Shown here piece by piece: positions 24,951-35,372 of a DNA stretch of 64,000 nt (the stretch's first letter is position 1; every line of letters starts with the position of its first letter). A model generated the notes under the pieces. The model did not search any database. It was not told the DNA's origin and saw only the letters and a list, made by a program, of their open reading frames with translations. The DNA is from Tetraselmis striata (lineage: Eukaryota > Chlorophyta > Chlorodendrophyceae > Chlorodendrales > Chlorodendraceae): positions 186,001 to 250,000 of the forward strand of contig VCJN01000289.1 in assembly GCA_006384855.1 (NCBI GenBank). The letters are read 5' to 3'. The position numbers and the translations under genes are program-made.

Positions 24951-25103
24951 ATGTCCGAGTACGGTTTTGTTTCGCGGTATGGAGCGACATGGACGCACAA
25001 CACGGGCGCGAAGCCGACTGGCGCGCAAGCGTACGTTATCGCGCTAAACAACGGTAGCGACGTCGTTGTGCAAGGCATCTTGAAGAACAAAATCCGCATC
25101 TAA
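24951..25103 (+). CDS. Short hypothetical ORF, 50 aa
   Basis: ATG at 24951 and TAA at 25101-25103. It reads MSEYGFVSRYGATWTHNTGA and continues with a Val/Ile/Asn-rich beta-like stretch. It lies 86 bp after the basic ORF and 30 bp before the primase-like ORF, on the same strand. No family recognised; real coding is suggested mainly by position. Confidence 0.35.
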   Translation: MSEYGFVSRYGATWTHNTGAKPTGAQAYVIALNNGSDVVVQGILKNKIRI

Positions 25104-25133
25104 GCCAATATCCCCCCGAGCAACATCGCGGCG

Positions 25134-25437
25134 ATGTCGAACAAGTATACCGGCGGACGATCTATCCATGTGCACGAGATAGTATGCGGCGATCGCCCCG
25201 CAAAAGTGAACTTCGACTACGACAAGGAGGTCGACGAAAGCGCAGACGCTGCATGCCACGCCGATATACTTAACGAGCACCGGTTGGCTCTCATCGAGAA
25301 GCATCGCGCGACGCTTGGCGAGATCATTGAAACACGCGTATCGGGCTCTATCGGCAAAAGTCAAACGTCGGTTCAGCTCAAAGTGTCCATCCATCTCGTG
25401 CTGCACAACCATTTCACTGCGTCTTTCCTAGTCGCGC
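25134..25437 (+). pseudogene. N-terminal fragment of a viral-type archaeo-eukaryotic primase (PrimPol)
   Basis: ATG at 25134. AKVNFDYDKEVDES fits the h-h-D-h-D metal-binding motif of archaeo-eukaryotic primases; about 60 residues later VSIHLVLHNHF fits the S-x-H motif, the second catalytic motif of the fold. The downstream parts (third Asp, helicase) are missing: the frame runs into satellite DNA at about 25437, so the gene is cut. Primases of this fold drive DNA replication in large DNA viruses and some selfish elements. With its neighbours it suggests a captured viral fragment. Confidence 0.5.
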
Positions 25438-26845
25438 TTTTAATTATTTTTGGAAAAGTGTATTTATAATCACTGCAGTGGCTACCCCGGAGCCGTTGAA
25501 GAGTTCCTCAAACGAGCGTGTACATGGAGCAACATGTACTGGACAAGGCCAACACGACGCAACGTGCCACACCTCGTCTGGATGAGTGCTTGGTGCCGTG
25601 CGGCGGGTTGGCGGATGAAGCTTATCGCGGCCATATCTATGTGGCACAAGCACGGCACCGGCAGCACCGGGCCCGTCACAAGGCACCTCAAGCGGGCGCG
25701 CATATATAGAAACGCGTTTGGCACAAGGCAAACACGTTGTAACATGCCATAGTTCGTCCGGAAGAGTGCTTGGCGCTGTGCGGCTGAGGGCCCCCTAAGC
25801 CATATAGCTTTATGCAAGCATTGCCATTGTTTTTGGGAATAATGTATTTGTAATCACGACGCGGGCTACACATGAGCCGCTAAAAGGTGCCCCAAGGGGG
25901 CGCGGATATGGAGAAGCATGTTTTGGACCAGGCAAACACGATTCAACATGCAGCATCTTGTCCGGATGAGTGCTTGGGGACGTTCGGCGGAGTGGTCCAT
26001 GAATCAATTAGCGGCCACACCTATATATGTGGCCCAAGCACGGCACGGGCAGCACCGGAGCCGTCATAGGGCGCCTCGAGCGGTGACGCATATGAAGCGG
26101 CATGTACTGGACAAGGCAAACACGATGCAACATGCCGCACTTCGTCCGGATGAGTGCTTGGTGCTGTGCGGCGTGGTGGTTCATAAACCGTGTAGCGGCC
26201 ATACCTATGTGACCCAAGCACGACACTGGCTACACCGGCGCCGTGACGATGCGCCTCAAGTTGGCGCGCCTATGGAGAAGCATGTATTGGACAAGGCAAA
26301 CACCAAGCAATATGCAACACCTCGTCCGAATGAGCGATTGCTGCCGTGCGGCTGGGTGGTCCATAAACCGTATAGCGGCCATACCTATGTACCCCAAGCA
26401 CGGCACCGGCAGCACCGGAGCCGTCACAAGGCGCCTCAAGCGGTCGCGCATATGGAGCAGCATGTATTGGACAAGGCAAACACGATGCAACATGCCGCAC
26501 TTCGTCCGGATGAGTACTTGGTGCTGTGCGGCGTGGTGACTCATAAACCTTATAGCGGCCATATCCATGTGGCCCAAGCACAGCACGGGCTACACCGGAG
26601 CCGTGACGGTGCGTCTCAAGGGGGCGCGCTTATGGTGAAGCATGTATTGGACCAAAAAAACACCAAACACGTCGTCTAGATCAGTGCTTGGTGCCGTGCG
26701 GCGGGGTTATCAATAAAACTTATAGTGGCCATACCTGCTATGTGGCCCAAGCACGGCACGGGCAGCACCGGAGCCTTCACAAGGCGCCTCAAGCGGGCAC
26801 GCACATGGAGAAGCATGTCTTGAACGAGGCAAACATGATGCAACA

Positions 26846-27716
26846 TGCAAATGCAGTGGCTACGTGTTACCTATACTGGTACCGTTCCTCGGCTTCCCGT
26901 TGTTGATACTCGTACAACGCGATATACCGGTACTCGGCTGCCCGATTCCCGGCTATATGGCTACATGCGGCTGCCCGCAGGTATATGACATGCTCGGATA
27001 TTTTGAATTACTTTCACTGGTTTCGGAGCCTTACCTGCGATCCAGGAAGTCACGGGTTCGATCTCCCTATCACCCGGAAATCGGATTAGTTGTCCATGGA
27101 TAGTACATGATGGAATTACCTATACCACTCGTACCGTTACTCGGCTGCCCGTTATCGATACTCGTACAACGCAAGATGCATGTACTCGGCTGCTAGATTA
27201 CCGACTACAAGTAGACCGGTTGAAGGAGTGTGGAATCGAGAGAGCCGCAAGGATCGGTCGCTACATTGCACAGCTCCGCGTCCGCCGACCCGCCGACCCG
27301 GGGCCCGGCGTCCGACGGATGGGCGGCGAGGCAGACGGGCGACGGCGTCCGGCGTCCGGATCCGGTACACGCAGCGGGCTTGGCGCTTCGCGTCATTCCC
27401 GCCCCGTAATCATGGCGAACGGCGACGACCTACCCGGCCGGCGGCGGCCCGTACCGGTACAACTAGTTAGCAGGTAAGCGCGACGGGATTTTTGACATGC
27501 GCGGAAATATATGACGGAATCTAAAACGGATACATTTTCGATCTATCTAATAATCTATGCGAAACAGTTCCGAAAGTCGGAGACAAACAGACAGGCTCAC
27601 AGACAGACTTACAGACTCACATACTCACCTCGTAATTGATATTGTAGGATATGGCTATTATGCAGATGCCCGCAGGCATATGCTGACATGCTCGGATCTT
27701 TTGACTTACTTTCACT
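26846..27716. other. Unique segment with internal direct repeats inside the satellite
   Basis: Non-satellite DNA. A ~65-bp repeat (CGGATATTTTGAATTACTTT) at about 26951-27017 recurs at 27653-27716, the second copy abutting satellite again. A ~75-bp block (about 26872-26945) recurs at 27120-27190. Between them 27412-27472 reads as a short ATG frame ending at a CAG|GTAAGC donor-like site, but no partner exon is seen. Confidence 0.4.
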
Positions 27717-30069
27717 ACACCGGAGCCGTTGAAGGGTTCCTCAAACGGGCATGCATATGGAGCAGCGTGTGTTGGACAAGGCACACACGACGCAACATGC
27801 CGCACCTCCTCCGAACGATGAGTGCTTGGTGCCGTGCGGCGGGGTGGCCCATAAACCTTATAGCGACCATACCTATGTGGCCCAAGCACGGCACCGCGGC
27901 AGCTCCGGGGCCGTAAGAGGGCGTCTCAAGCAGGCGTGCATATGGAAAAGCATGCTATGGTTAAGGGAAATACGACGCAACATGCCACACCTCGTCCGGA
28001 CGAGTGCTTGGTGCCGTGCGGCGCACTGAGCCCCCCTAAGACGTATAGCTTTTATGCACGATTTGCAATAAATTTGGGAATAGTGCATTTCCAATTACGG
28101 CGCGGGCTACACATGAGCCGCTACAAGGTGCCACCAGCGTGCGCGCAGTTGGAGAAGCATGCATTGGACCATGAAAACACGATGCACCATGCAGCACCTC
28201 GTCCGGATGAGTGCTCGGTGCCGTGCAGCGGGGTAGCCCATAAACCGTATAGCGGCCATACCAATGTGGCCCAAGCACGGCATGGGCAGCACCGGAGCCG
28301 TCACGTTGCGCCTCAAGCGGGCGCGCATATGGAGAAGCGTGTATTGGACAAGGGAAACGCGATGCAACATGCCGCACCTCGTCCGGATGAGTACTTGGGC
28401 CGTGCGGCGGGGTGGTCCATAAACAACGCAGCTTTTACTGCATGTGTTGTTACTGTTTGTAGAATAGTGTATTTGTAATGACGGCACGGGCCACACCGGA
28501 GCTGCTACAGGGCTCCACAAGCGTGCGCGCATGTGCAGATGCATGTATTGGATTAGGCAAACACGATGCAACATGCAACACATCCGCCGGATGAGTGCTT
28601 GGTGCCGTGCGGCGGGTGTGGCCCATAAACCGAATAGCGACCATACCTATGTGGCGCAAGCACAAGCACCACCGGAGCCGTCAGAGGGCGCCTCAAGCGG
28701 GCGCGCATGTGGAGAAGCAGGTTTTGGACAAGCAAACACGACTCAACATGCCACACCTCGTCCGGACGAGTACGTCGTGTTAAGCGGCTGAGGGGCGCAC
28801 AAGCCATATAGCTTTTATGCAAGTCTTGTCATTTTTGGGGGCATAATGTAATAATCATGGCGCGGACTACACAAGAGACGCCGTAAGGTGCCTCAAGCGG
28901 GCGCGCATATGGAGAAGGCAAACACGATGCAGGTGTTGTTACTGTTTGTAGAATAGTGTATTTATAATGACGGCACGGGCCACACCGGAGCCGCTACATG
29001 GTGCCACAAGCGTGCCCGCATGTGCAGATGCGTGTATTGGACAAGGCAACCACGATGCAGCATGCAGTACATCCTCCCAATGAGTGCTTGGTGCGGTGCA
29101 GCGGGGTAGCCCATAAACTCTATAGCGGCCATACCCATGTGGCCCAAGCACGGCATGCACCGGCAGCACTGGAGCCGTCACAAGGCGCCTCAAGCAGAGG
29201 CGCATATGGAGAACCATGCCTTGGACCAGGCGAACACGATGCATCATGCCGCACCTCGTCCGGATGACTGATCGGTGCCGTTCCGTCGTAAACCGTTTTG
29301 CGCCCGCAAGTAGTGCTCCAAACATGTCACGCGCTATACATGAGCATGCACAAAGCGCGCAAATATAAGAGGCGCATGTTGGAAAGCATCTGCTCGTGGA
29401 CGAGGCGAATACGGTGCAGCGTGCGGCGGTTATTCATGATGACCACATTATGCCGTACCATGGCATGGCACGTATCCCGTGGCATGGCCTATAAGCCATA
29501 TACCTCTGAAAACAAATCTGCTAAACCGCGGCACGCGCTATACCGGAGGCTTCACAAAGCGCGCTGTGGGGGCACATGTGGGGAAGCATTTGTTGAATGA
29601 TGCAAACACGCTGCAACATGCCGAGGCTCGTCCGGATGACCGCTTGGAGCCGTTCCGCGAGGTGGCCCATAAACCATATAGCTCCGAAACCAATCTGCCA
29701 AACCGCGGCACAAGCTATACCGGAGGCTTCACATAGTGAGCCGTCGGAGCATACATGTGGGCTAGCACCTATTGAACGACGCAAACACGCTGCAACATGT
29801 TGAAGCTCGTCCGGATGACCGCTTGGTGCCGTTCCGCGTGGTGGCCCACAAACCATATACCTCCGAAACCAATTCGCCAAACCGCGGCACGCGCTATACC
29901 GGAGCCTTCACAAAGCGCGCCAAGGGACCTGCATATGGGGAAGCATCTATTGAATGAGTCGAACACTCTGCACCATGCCGAAGCTCGTCCGCATGACCGC
30001 TTAGTGCAGTTTTGCGTGGTGGTCAATAAACCATATAGCTCCGAAACCAATTTTCCAATCCGCGGCACG

Positions 30070-30840
30070 CGCTCACAGCCAACCCTCGTACATGAAAATG
30101 TAAGCGGGAATGCGATTCAATAATTAGCTCACGCGAGTGCCGCGACTACCTAAGTGGCTCCTCTAACTAATGGGCCGCTGCCAGTAGTGCTCCCGGTGCC
30201 GCTCAATTAGGGATTGTTACTGGATACCCGTAATACGACGGGTACCTTATCCTACGGCGGGCCACGGGCACGTCGTCGCGTCGCCATGCACTAGCCCTTA
30301 CATAATAACTGCCAAATATGTGACAGCCACGCTGTACAAATTGACGTGCGAGGGGGTGCGAGGGGGGGGGAGGGGGGGTCGACAGGGGCGGACGGCGCCT
30401 CGCGCGGGCTGATGCATGGCGAGCTGCGCCGAGCGCTGATCCGCAGTTGCAGATGCCCGCCGGGGGGCGAGGAGGGGCTGTAACAGCAAGGTTATTGTGA
30501 CGCCCCTGACCGGTGTGACGCCCCGTTTGTTGTTAGCTGTTGCCCCAGCCACGGCCAAACCTCGTGCGCGCCGAGCAGGCGCGCGACTGTTCGCTGATCG
30601 TAGGCCGGTCAAACATCGTACGCATGTGCAGCGCGGAAGCGCCAGGCTGGCGATGACCAGCTGACAGGCCGGCTGATGCGTGCAGCGCGCGCTGATGGAG
30701 GGCGAGTATAAAGTACTGAAATCATCCGAATTCTTCCTACAGGGCAGTCGGTGCTCATATCATCGTCATTTAGGCATACTAGCGCGTAGTGTTGAAGTAC
30801 TGCGCCGCGCCGCGGAGCATAGCGCGATAAATACGAGGGT
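30070..30840. other. Unique segment inside the satellite, nothing recognised
   Basis: GC-rich non-satellite DNA with a short G run (30362-30377). ORFs here have skewed, repeat-like composition and no motif. Type-B satellite resumes at about 30840. Confidence 0.35.
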
Positions 30841-31556
30841 CGGCTGTGCTATACCAGAGGCTTCACAAAGTGCGCCATGGGGGCGCAAATGAGAGCTAGC
30901 ATCTATTGGACGAGGCAAATGTGTTGCAACATCCCGAAGCCCGTCCGGATGACCGCTTGCGTTTCGGATGACCGCTCACGAGTCGTTCCGCGAGCGAGTT
31001 CCGCGAGAGTGGTCCATAACCCGTATTGCGCCCACCGATATTTGTCCAAGCACGGCACGGGCTATTTACCGGATTTCAACACGATGCAATATGTTGCACC
31101 TAGTCCGGATGAGTGATTGGTGCCGTGCGGCGGGGTGGCCCATAATAAGACGTGTAGCAGCGACACTTATGTGGCCCAAGCATGGCACGGGCTACACCGG
31201 AGCCGTAACTACGATGCGCCTCGAGCGGACGCGCATATGGAGAGTAGCCCGGCTTAGTCCCATAGATGGGATAGGTACCAAGTGAGGCTCGTCCTGGGGT
31301 GGGATCGGGGCGGGACGGATTGAGATATGCCATTAAGCCGTTGACCCGAGGTCTTCGGGACGCCCATCAACACGACCGTCCCGCCGACCGTACCGGTCAA
31401 AATGCGCAAAAGGAAGAAAAAGACGAGACGGGCATGGTCCTAGGGTGGCGATTGAGCCGCTCAGGATCCCGATTGGTGGTGCGTGCATGCAGCCCATGCA
31501 ACTCGAGCATCGGTGAAGGTGCAACTGAAATATATAGGAAAGATACTCCCCGCTCA

Positions 31557-31693
31557 CCACCCCCGTACGAATGGCTGAGCAGCCTGATGCTACCCAACTC
31601 ACATCACAGCATAGCTTACATACATACATACATAAGTATACATATGTACATATTGGGTAGCATCGGGCTGCTCAGTCGTTCGTACGGGGGTGG
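31557..31693. repeat. 41-bp inverted repeat (hairpin) with AT-rich loop
   Basis: The left arm 31557-31597 (CCACCCCCGTACGAATGGCT and on) pairs with the right arm 31653-31693 with three mismatches. The 55-nt loop is a TACA/CATA simple repeat. It abuts the start of the R1 copy at 31694. The DNA between the satellite end (31245) and this hairpin shows nothing recognisable. Confidence 0.8.
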
Positions 31694-32640
31694 ACTACTC
31701 GCGAGGGTTGTTCGAAATAAAATCGTGTTGACGACCCGTTCGGAATACCGGGAAAACCCTCAGCCGCCCCATGACAACGGGCGAGGGCGGCGAGCGCGAG
31801 GAGATAGGAGCCCGGCACTTAAAGCCGGGGCGGGCGTTCGGGGGCGGAGAGGCCGGGCATGGCAGCGACTCAGGGGCCATAAGATAGTAGCCGGAGTACC
31901 CTGAGGAAGTCGCAGCCATGCAGCGGGAGGAGGCAGCTGGCGGCTAGATTGGTATGCCATGGACGGGCGACTACAACGACGAGGCCCGCTGCGGAGGCAA
32001 GCGGCGCGCGGGCGAGTAGGACCGGCCTGCTGACCACGGAGCGACGACACGCGAACGGGGGAGGTGTGTTTGTGTGTGTGTGTGGTGGGGGGGGGGGGGG
32101 GTAGTTGGTGCCCGCCAGTCCTTCTCCAGACCCCCTTGGGATCCTACCGCAAGAGCTCAAGCGGGCGAGATGGAGGCAGCATCGGCGGAGTGCCACAACC
32201 GGCGCAGTGGGGCGATCAATGCCGCGATGTGTGGGATATTTTCCGCGATTGCGGCAGGTGGAGCCAAGACGCACGACGACCGAAGATTGCGCGGTGCCGG
32301 TGCATTACCGATGTAGAGGAAAACCTTTTCGGAGGCGGGGCGAGGAGGGGCGGGGGCGGGACATTCGTAATCCCTGAATCGCCAATTATCGGTAGTCGCT
32401 CGTACTAGCGACTGCCCGTAGTTATCCGGAAATAACACAGCTATTGATCACGTGATGGGAGGAGGCGGGGTTTGGAAACGAAAGAGCCGGAAGCTTGAGC
32501 TGTAATTACACTATATGTGTTCCCTATTATGGTTAGAGATGACATGCCCTAAGAACAACCTACTCAGTATGAGCGGTGGAAAGCAGCATATATAGTAGCA
32601 CGTTGTAATCAATATCAATTTTAGTTTCAATTTCTGCCTA
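31694..32640 (+). mobile_element. R1 dispersed repeat, plus-strand copy
   Basis: Reverse-complement match to about 12120-13140: shared blocks include CTACTCGCGAGGGTTGTTCG, the G run with TAGTTGGTGCCCGCC (32087-32120), and CGGCAGGTGGAGCCAAGACG. It ends in the (TTTCAA)-type tail (about 32610-32632). No coding frame looks real. Confidence 0.65.
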
Positions 32641-33520
32641 GACAACTCCGGCCTTGCCCACTACCCCTTGCTCCGGAAGCATGCCGAGGGCCAGCCCCCG
32701 CCTCCAGGAAGGCATCACCACTGCCCGCAATACCTCGCCGGAGACTGCTCGCCGTAAGCAACTCATCAGGGATGCCGTCGACCAAATGGACCACAACTCC
32801 CCCGCAGACGCATCCACATTGCCAACACAATCGCCTCCCTCAGCACGGGCGGCCAGCTTTACTCCCTCACTCGCTCCGTCTCGCCTGCACTCCGCAACGA
32901 TGATGAGCAAATGGCCGACGACGCCCAAGACTACGGCGCTGAACCCGGTGACATGGTCGAGGAAGACTACATGAAGGACGATGAGGGTCTACTCTATGCC
33001 CCCCTGCCAACGAAACACCACATGTCCTAGCGGCACACAAACACCAAAATCTATGGCCCTTGGCCACACCACAACCCCATAACGCAACCACCACTCCCAC
33101 GAGGCTTGAGACGGCACCCCACTCCCACAAGGAGACCCTTGTACGGAGCGCATGGCAGGGCCATGGTACGCCTCGGCTGCCTCAGTCCACTTGCACTTCC
33201 CATTCGGGACAAACCTCATCGATGGGAATGGACTACGGCAAAACGGCGCCGCCCTAGCTAGGTTGTTGGTTGTTTTGATATTTCTGACTGGGAGGCGACG
33301 GAGGCCGGGCGCTAAGCGCGCGCGCTCGCCGCGGATGCGGCGGGCGAGCTTGATGTCCTTGGGCATGATTGTAACACGCATACCCGGGAAACGGGTTTAA
33401 GTTGCACACAGAGGACCAAACACCCAAAGGGACGCATGGGGCTCTATGAAGAACTGGGCGCGGACGCCGGACGAGGCGCCCCGAAGTCGGTGATAGTGAA
33501 CATGGACGACGGAGGAGGGG
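32641..33520. other. Segment between R1 copies with protein-like scraps
   Basis: One plus-strand frame ending at about 33030 reads ADDAQDYGAEPGDMVEEDYM, acidic and protein-like, but is broken upstream. The minus strand carries histone H3 fragments (33166-33378). Nothing intact. Confidence 0.35.
33166..33378 (-). pseudogene. Scrambled histone H3 fragments
   Basis: The minus strand 33378-33319 encodes RVTIMPKDIKLARRIRGERA, the C-terminal 20 residues of histone H3 (Lys where Gln is usual). The normal TAG follows but is out of frame because of an extra GC-dinucleotide stretch (CGCGCGCTTAG). In the same frame 45 codons further on, at 33183-33166, EAAEAY appears, with RF nine residues before it, as in H3 (LRF, nine residues, EAAEAY). 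In H3 this block precedes the C-terminus, so the order is inverted. Probably fragments captured by the surrounding mobile DNA; not functional. Confidence 0.6.
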
Positions 33521-33660
33521 TTGGAAACACGACGAGGGGAAGGCCGGCAGCCGACGCCGTAATACACATGGTGTGTTCCTATTGTGGTTAGAGATGGTAT
33601 GCCCTGAGAACAACTCGGTACGGGGGGCGGATAGCAGCGACGAATTATTTGAAATTTGTT
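33520..33660 (+). repeat. R1 3'-end fragment
   Basis: It matches the R1 3' module (TATTGTGGTTAGAGATGGTA; CCTGAGAACAACTC) found at 19205-19260 and 32520-32570. It lies at the left border of the fold-back element. Confidence 0.5.
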
Positions 33661-35372
33661 ACAACTGAACTAAGTGTTCGTCTTGACAAGATGTCCTTAC
33701 CCAGCATCATGGAAGGGCCCGCCCCTGACCAACCCGCATAGGGTCCGCTAATTCAAGCGCGTTGAGCGGAGCCTCTGCATGCCACGTGGCTATGTTGCAA
33801 TACAATGGTACTTATCATCATCAATGGACGCGTACACCCTTAGTGTTTCATACGGGGGTGATTACACGCGTACATAGCACCAACATGTATGCGCCACCCG
33901 CACCGGATATGCACGACGTACGTCCGTACAATCACGCGACCACGTGACCGCCCGTATATGCGTGTTCCCATCGTTTCAAAGCCCTTGGATCTCGCTGCAT
34001 GCTCAAGCGCCGCGCTCCACCGGCGGCGGCCAAGCGGCTATGCCAGCTGGTCGTCTTGTTGCCGAGATCGGGCCCCGCCTTGAGCTGATGCCAACGGTGT
34101 CCTCGGACACCTCGAGGGTCGGAGGTGCATGCGGGGAAAATACCCCCTGCAACGCTGGCCGTATTCTAGCCGATCTTGTGCAATTCACCAATGCCGGATC
34201 GCCCCACGCGCGGCAACTACTTGCCCTCGCTCATGGCCAAGGCCACCGCCCGAGGGCGGCTTCTTGGGCCCCGTGCACGGTTGAATTTCTGACAGCCGCC
34301 ACCGTGCAAGGCTGTGCCAAGTATTGTAGGGGCCGGCACTGGCCGGCATCCACTGGGCCGGTCGCACCGATGTCCGAAAACGTGACTATTTCGAACAACC
34401 CTCGCGAGTAGACTGCCCCCGTCCGAGTCTTGCACACCCCTTCCCCAGCCGTAGGCGGATCTCGGAGAGGCCGACGCAAGGCCGAGGTCGTACATAAATT
34501 TGCCCCCCGTACATGGCTACTGCCCGGCGGCGCGCCAGCAAGCGCTACTAGGACTACGAGTATTATTAGAGAAAGCCCCCCGGGGCTCGCCGGTTGTCGC
34601 AAGATCCGAGGATCGGCGGCAATAACCGGCCACCCCGCTCAGCCCCCTACCGCACCCAGCCGGGCACGGGTCTTAGGGGTTAACAGCGCCCACTGTGTGG
34701 AGGTGGGGGTGGTGCCACCAAGCCTGCCGCAGTCATGATCCTCCGCTCCGAATGGGCCGCTGCCTGGTGGCGGGCGCCGCAGCGTAGTAGTATGTTGAAA
34801 CAAATTTCAGTTTCAATTTAAATTTTAATTTCAATTGCACAAGATGAAAGAGCATACGGCTGGCTATAGTACGTGGGGTGTTTCCCCGCCCTCGCCTCTG
34901 ACCCTCGAGGCGCTCGCGGACATCGTTGGCAACAACTCGGCGCAGGGCCCGATCTCGGCAACGAGACGGCTAGAGGGCCTAGCCACTTGGCCGCCGCCGG
35001 TGGAGTGCAGCACTGGAGCAAGCCGTGACTTCCGGGGGACAATAAACGGCGGGAACATGAGCACCTACGGCGGTCACGTGATCACGGGTTTCTGCGGCCG
35101 GGCTATTGCGTACTTGATGGCGCCCATGTACGCGCGTAACCCCCCGTATGACCCGTGCGAAGTACACTGCACTATTGGTGCATGAAATAGTACATGTAGT
35201 ACTAATGCAACATAGCCACGTGGCCTCCAGTGAGAGGCCCCACCATATTACGCTTTAATTAGGCAGCGGACCCTACGCGGGTCATTCACAGACGGGCTCT
35301 TCCCTAGTGTTGGTAAAGACGGGTTGTCAATACGAAAACTTTATTCAACTGTTAAACGTTTCAAATTTCAAA
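33640..35372. mobile_element. Fold-back element with long imperfect inverted repeats
   Basis: The left arm (about 33640-34150) and the right arm (about 34870-35372) are imperfect reverse complements. Shared blocks include TAGGGTCCGCT, CCACGTGGCTATGTTGCA, CACGTGACCG, and a GCAACAAGACGACC/GCCGAGATCGGGCCC region; the ends carry TTTGAAATTTG. The centre holds an R1 fragment (34370-34835). No transposase is present. It could be a non-autonomous fold-back transposon or an inverted duplication. Confidence 0.5.
34370..34835 (-). repeat. R1 fragment inside the fold-back element
   Basis: It matches 13125-13560 (CCCTCGCGAGTAGACTGC; GCGGATCTCGGAGAGGCCGA; CAGCCGGGCACGGGTCTTAG) in the same orientation. It is followed at 34790-34835 by a TTTCAATTTC-type tail. 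Confidence 0.55.

Larger units (their letters stand above)
17755..31245 (+). repeat. ~180-bp satellite array, about 50 degenerate monomers
   Basis: The core CATGTATTGGACAAGGCAAA and the neighbouring CTCGTCCGGATGAGTGCTTG recur with a 180-bp period; for example the first motif falls at 26101, 26281, 26461 and 26641. Monomers diverge by substitutions and small indels. Two types are clear: type A (GCCGTGCGGCGGGGTGGCCC; CACGGGCAGCACCGGAGCCG) and type B (AGCTCCGAAACCAATCTGCC), the latter in blocks at about 18160-18790, 19316-19690, 22985-23210, 29240-30070 and 30840-31000. The array is interrupted at 18773-19316, 23211-25437, 26846-27716 and 30070-30840. Unit size and organisation resemble centromeric or heterochromatic satellites. 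Confidence 0.9.

Noticed and set aside
27030..27075. Possible tRNA or SINE B box (GGGTTCGATCTCC)
   Set aside because: No A box or T-stem pairing nearby.
30298..30612. 104-codon minus-strand ORF
   Set aside because: Arg/Ala/Pro composition from GC-rich DNA and a G run; no motif.
17755..31245. CRISPR array
   Set aside because: Repeats are ~180 bp, degenerate and without short unique spacers.
32654..32974. 106-codon ORF between R1 copies
   Set aside because: Pro/Thr/Ser-rich without motif; another frame looks more protein-like but is broken.
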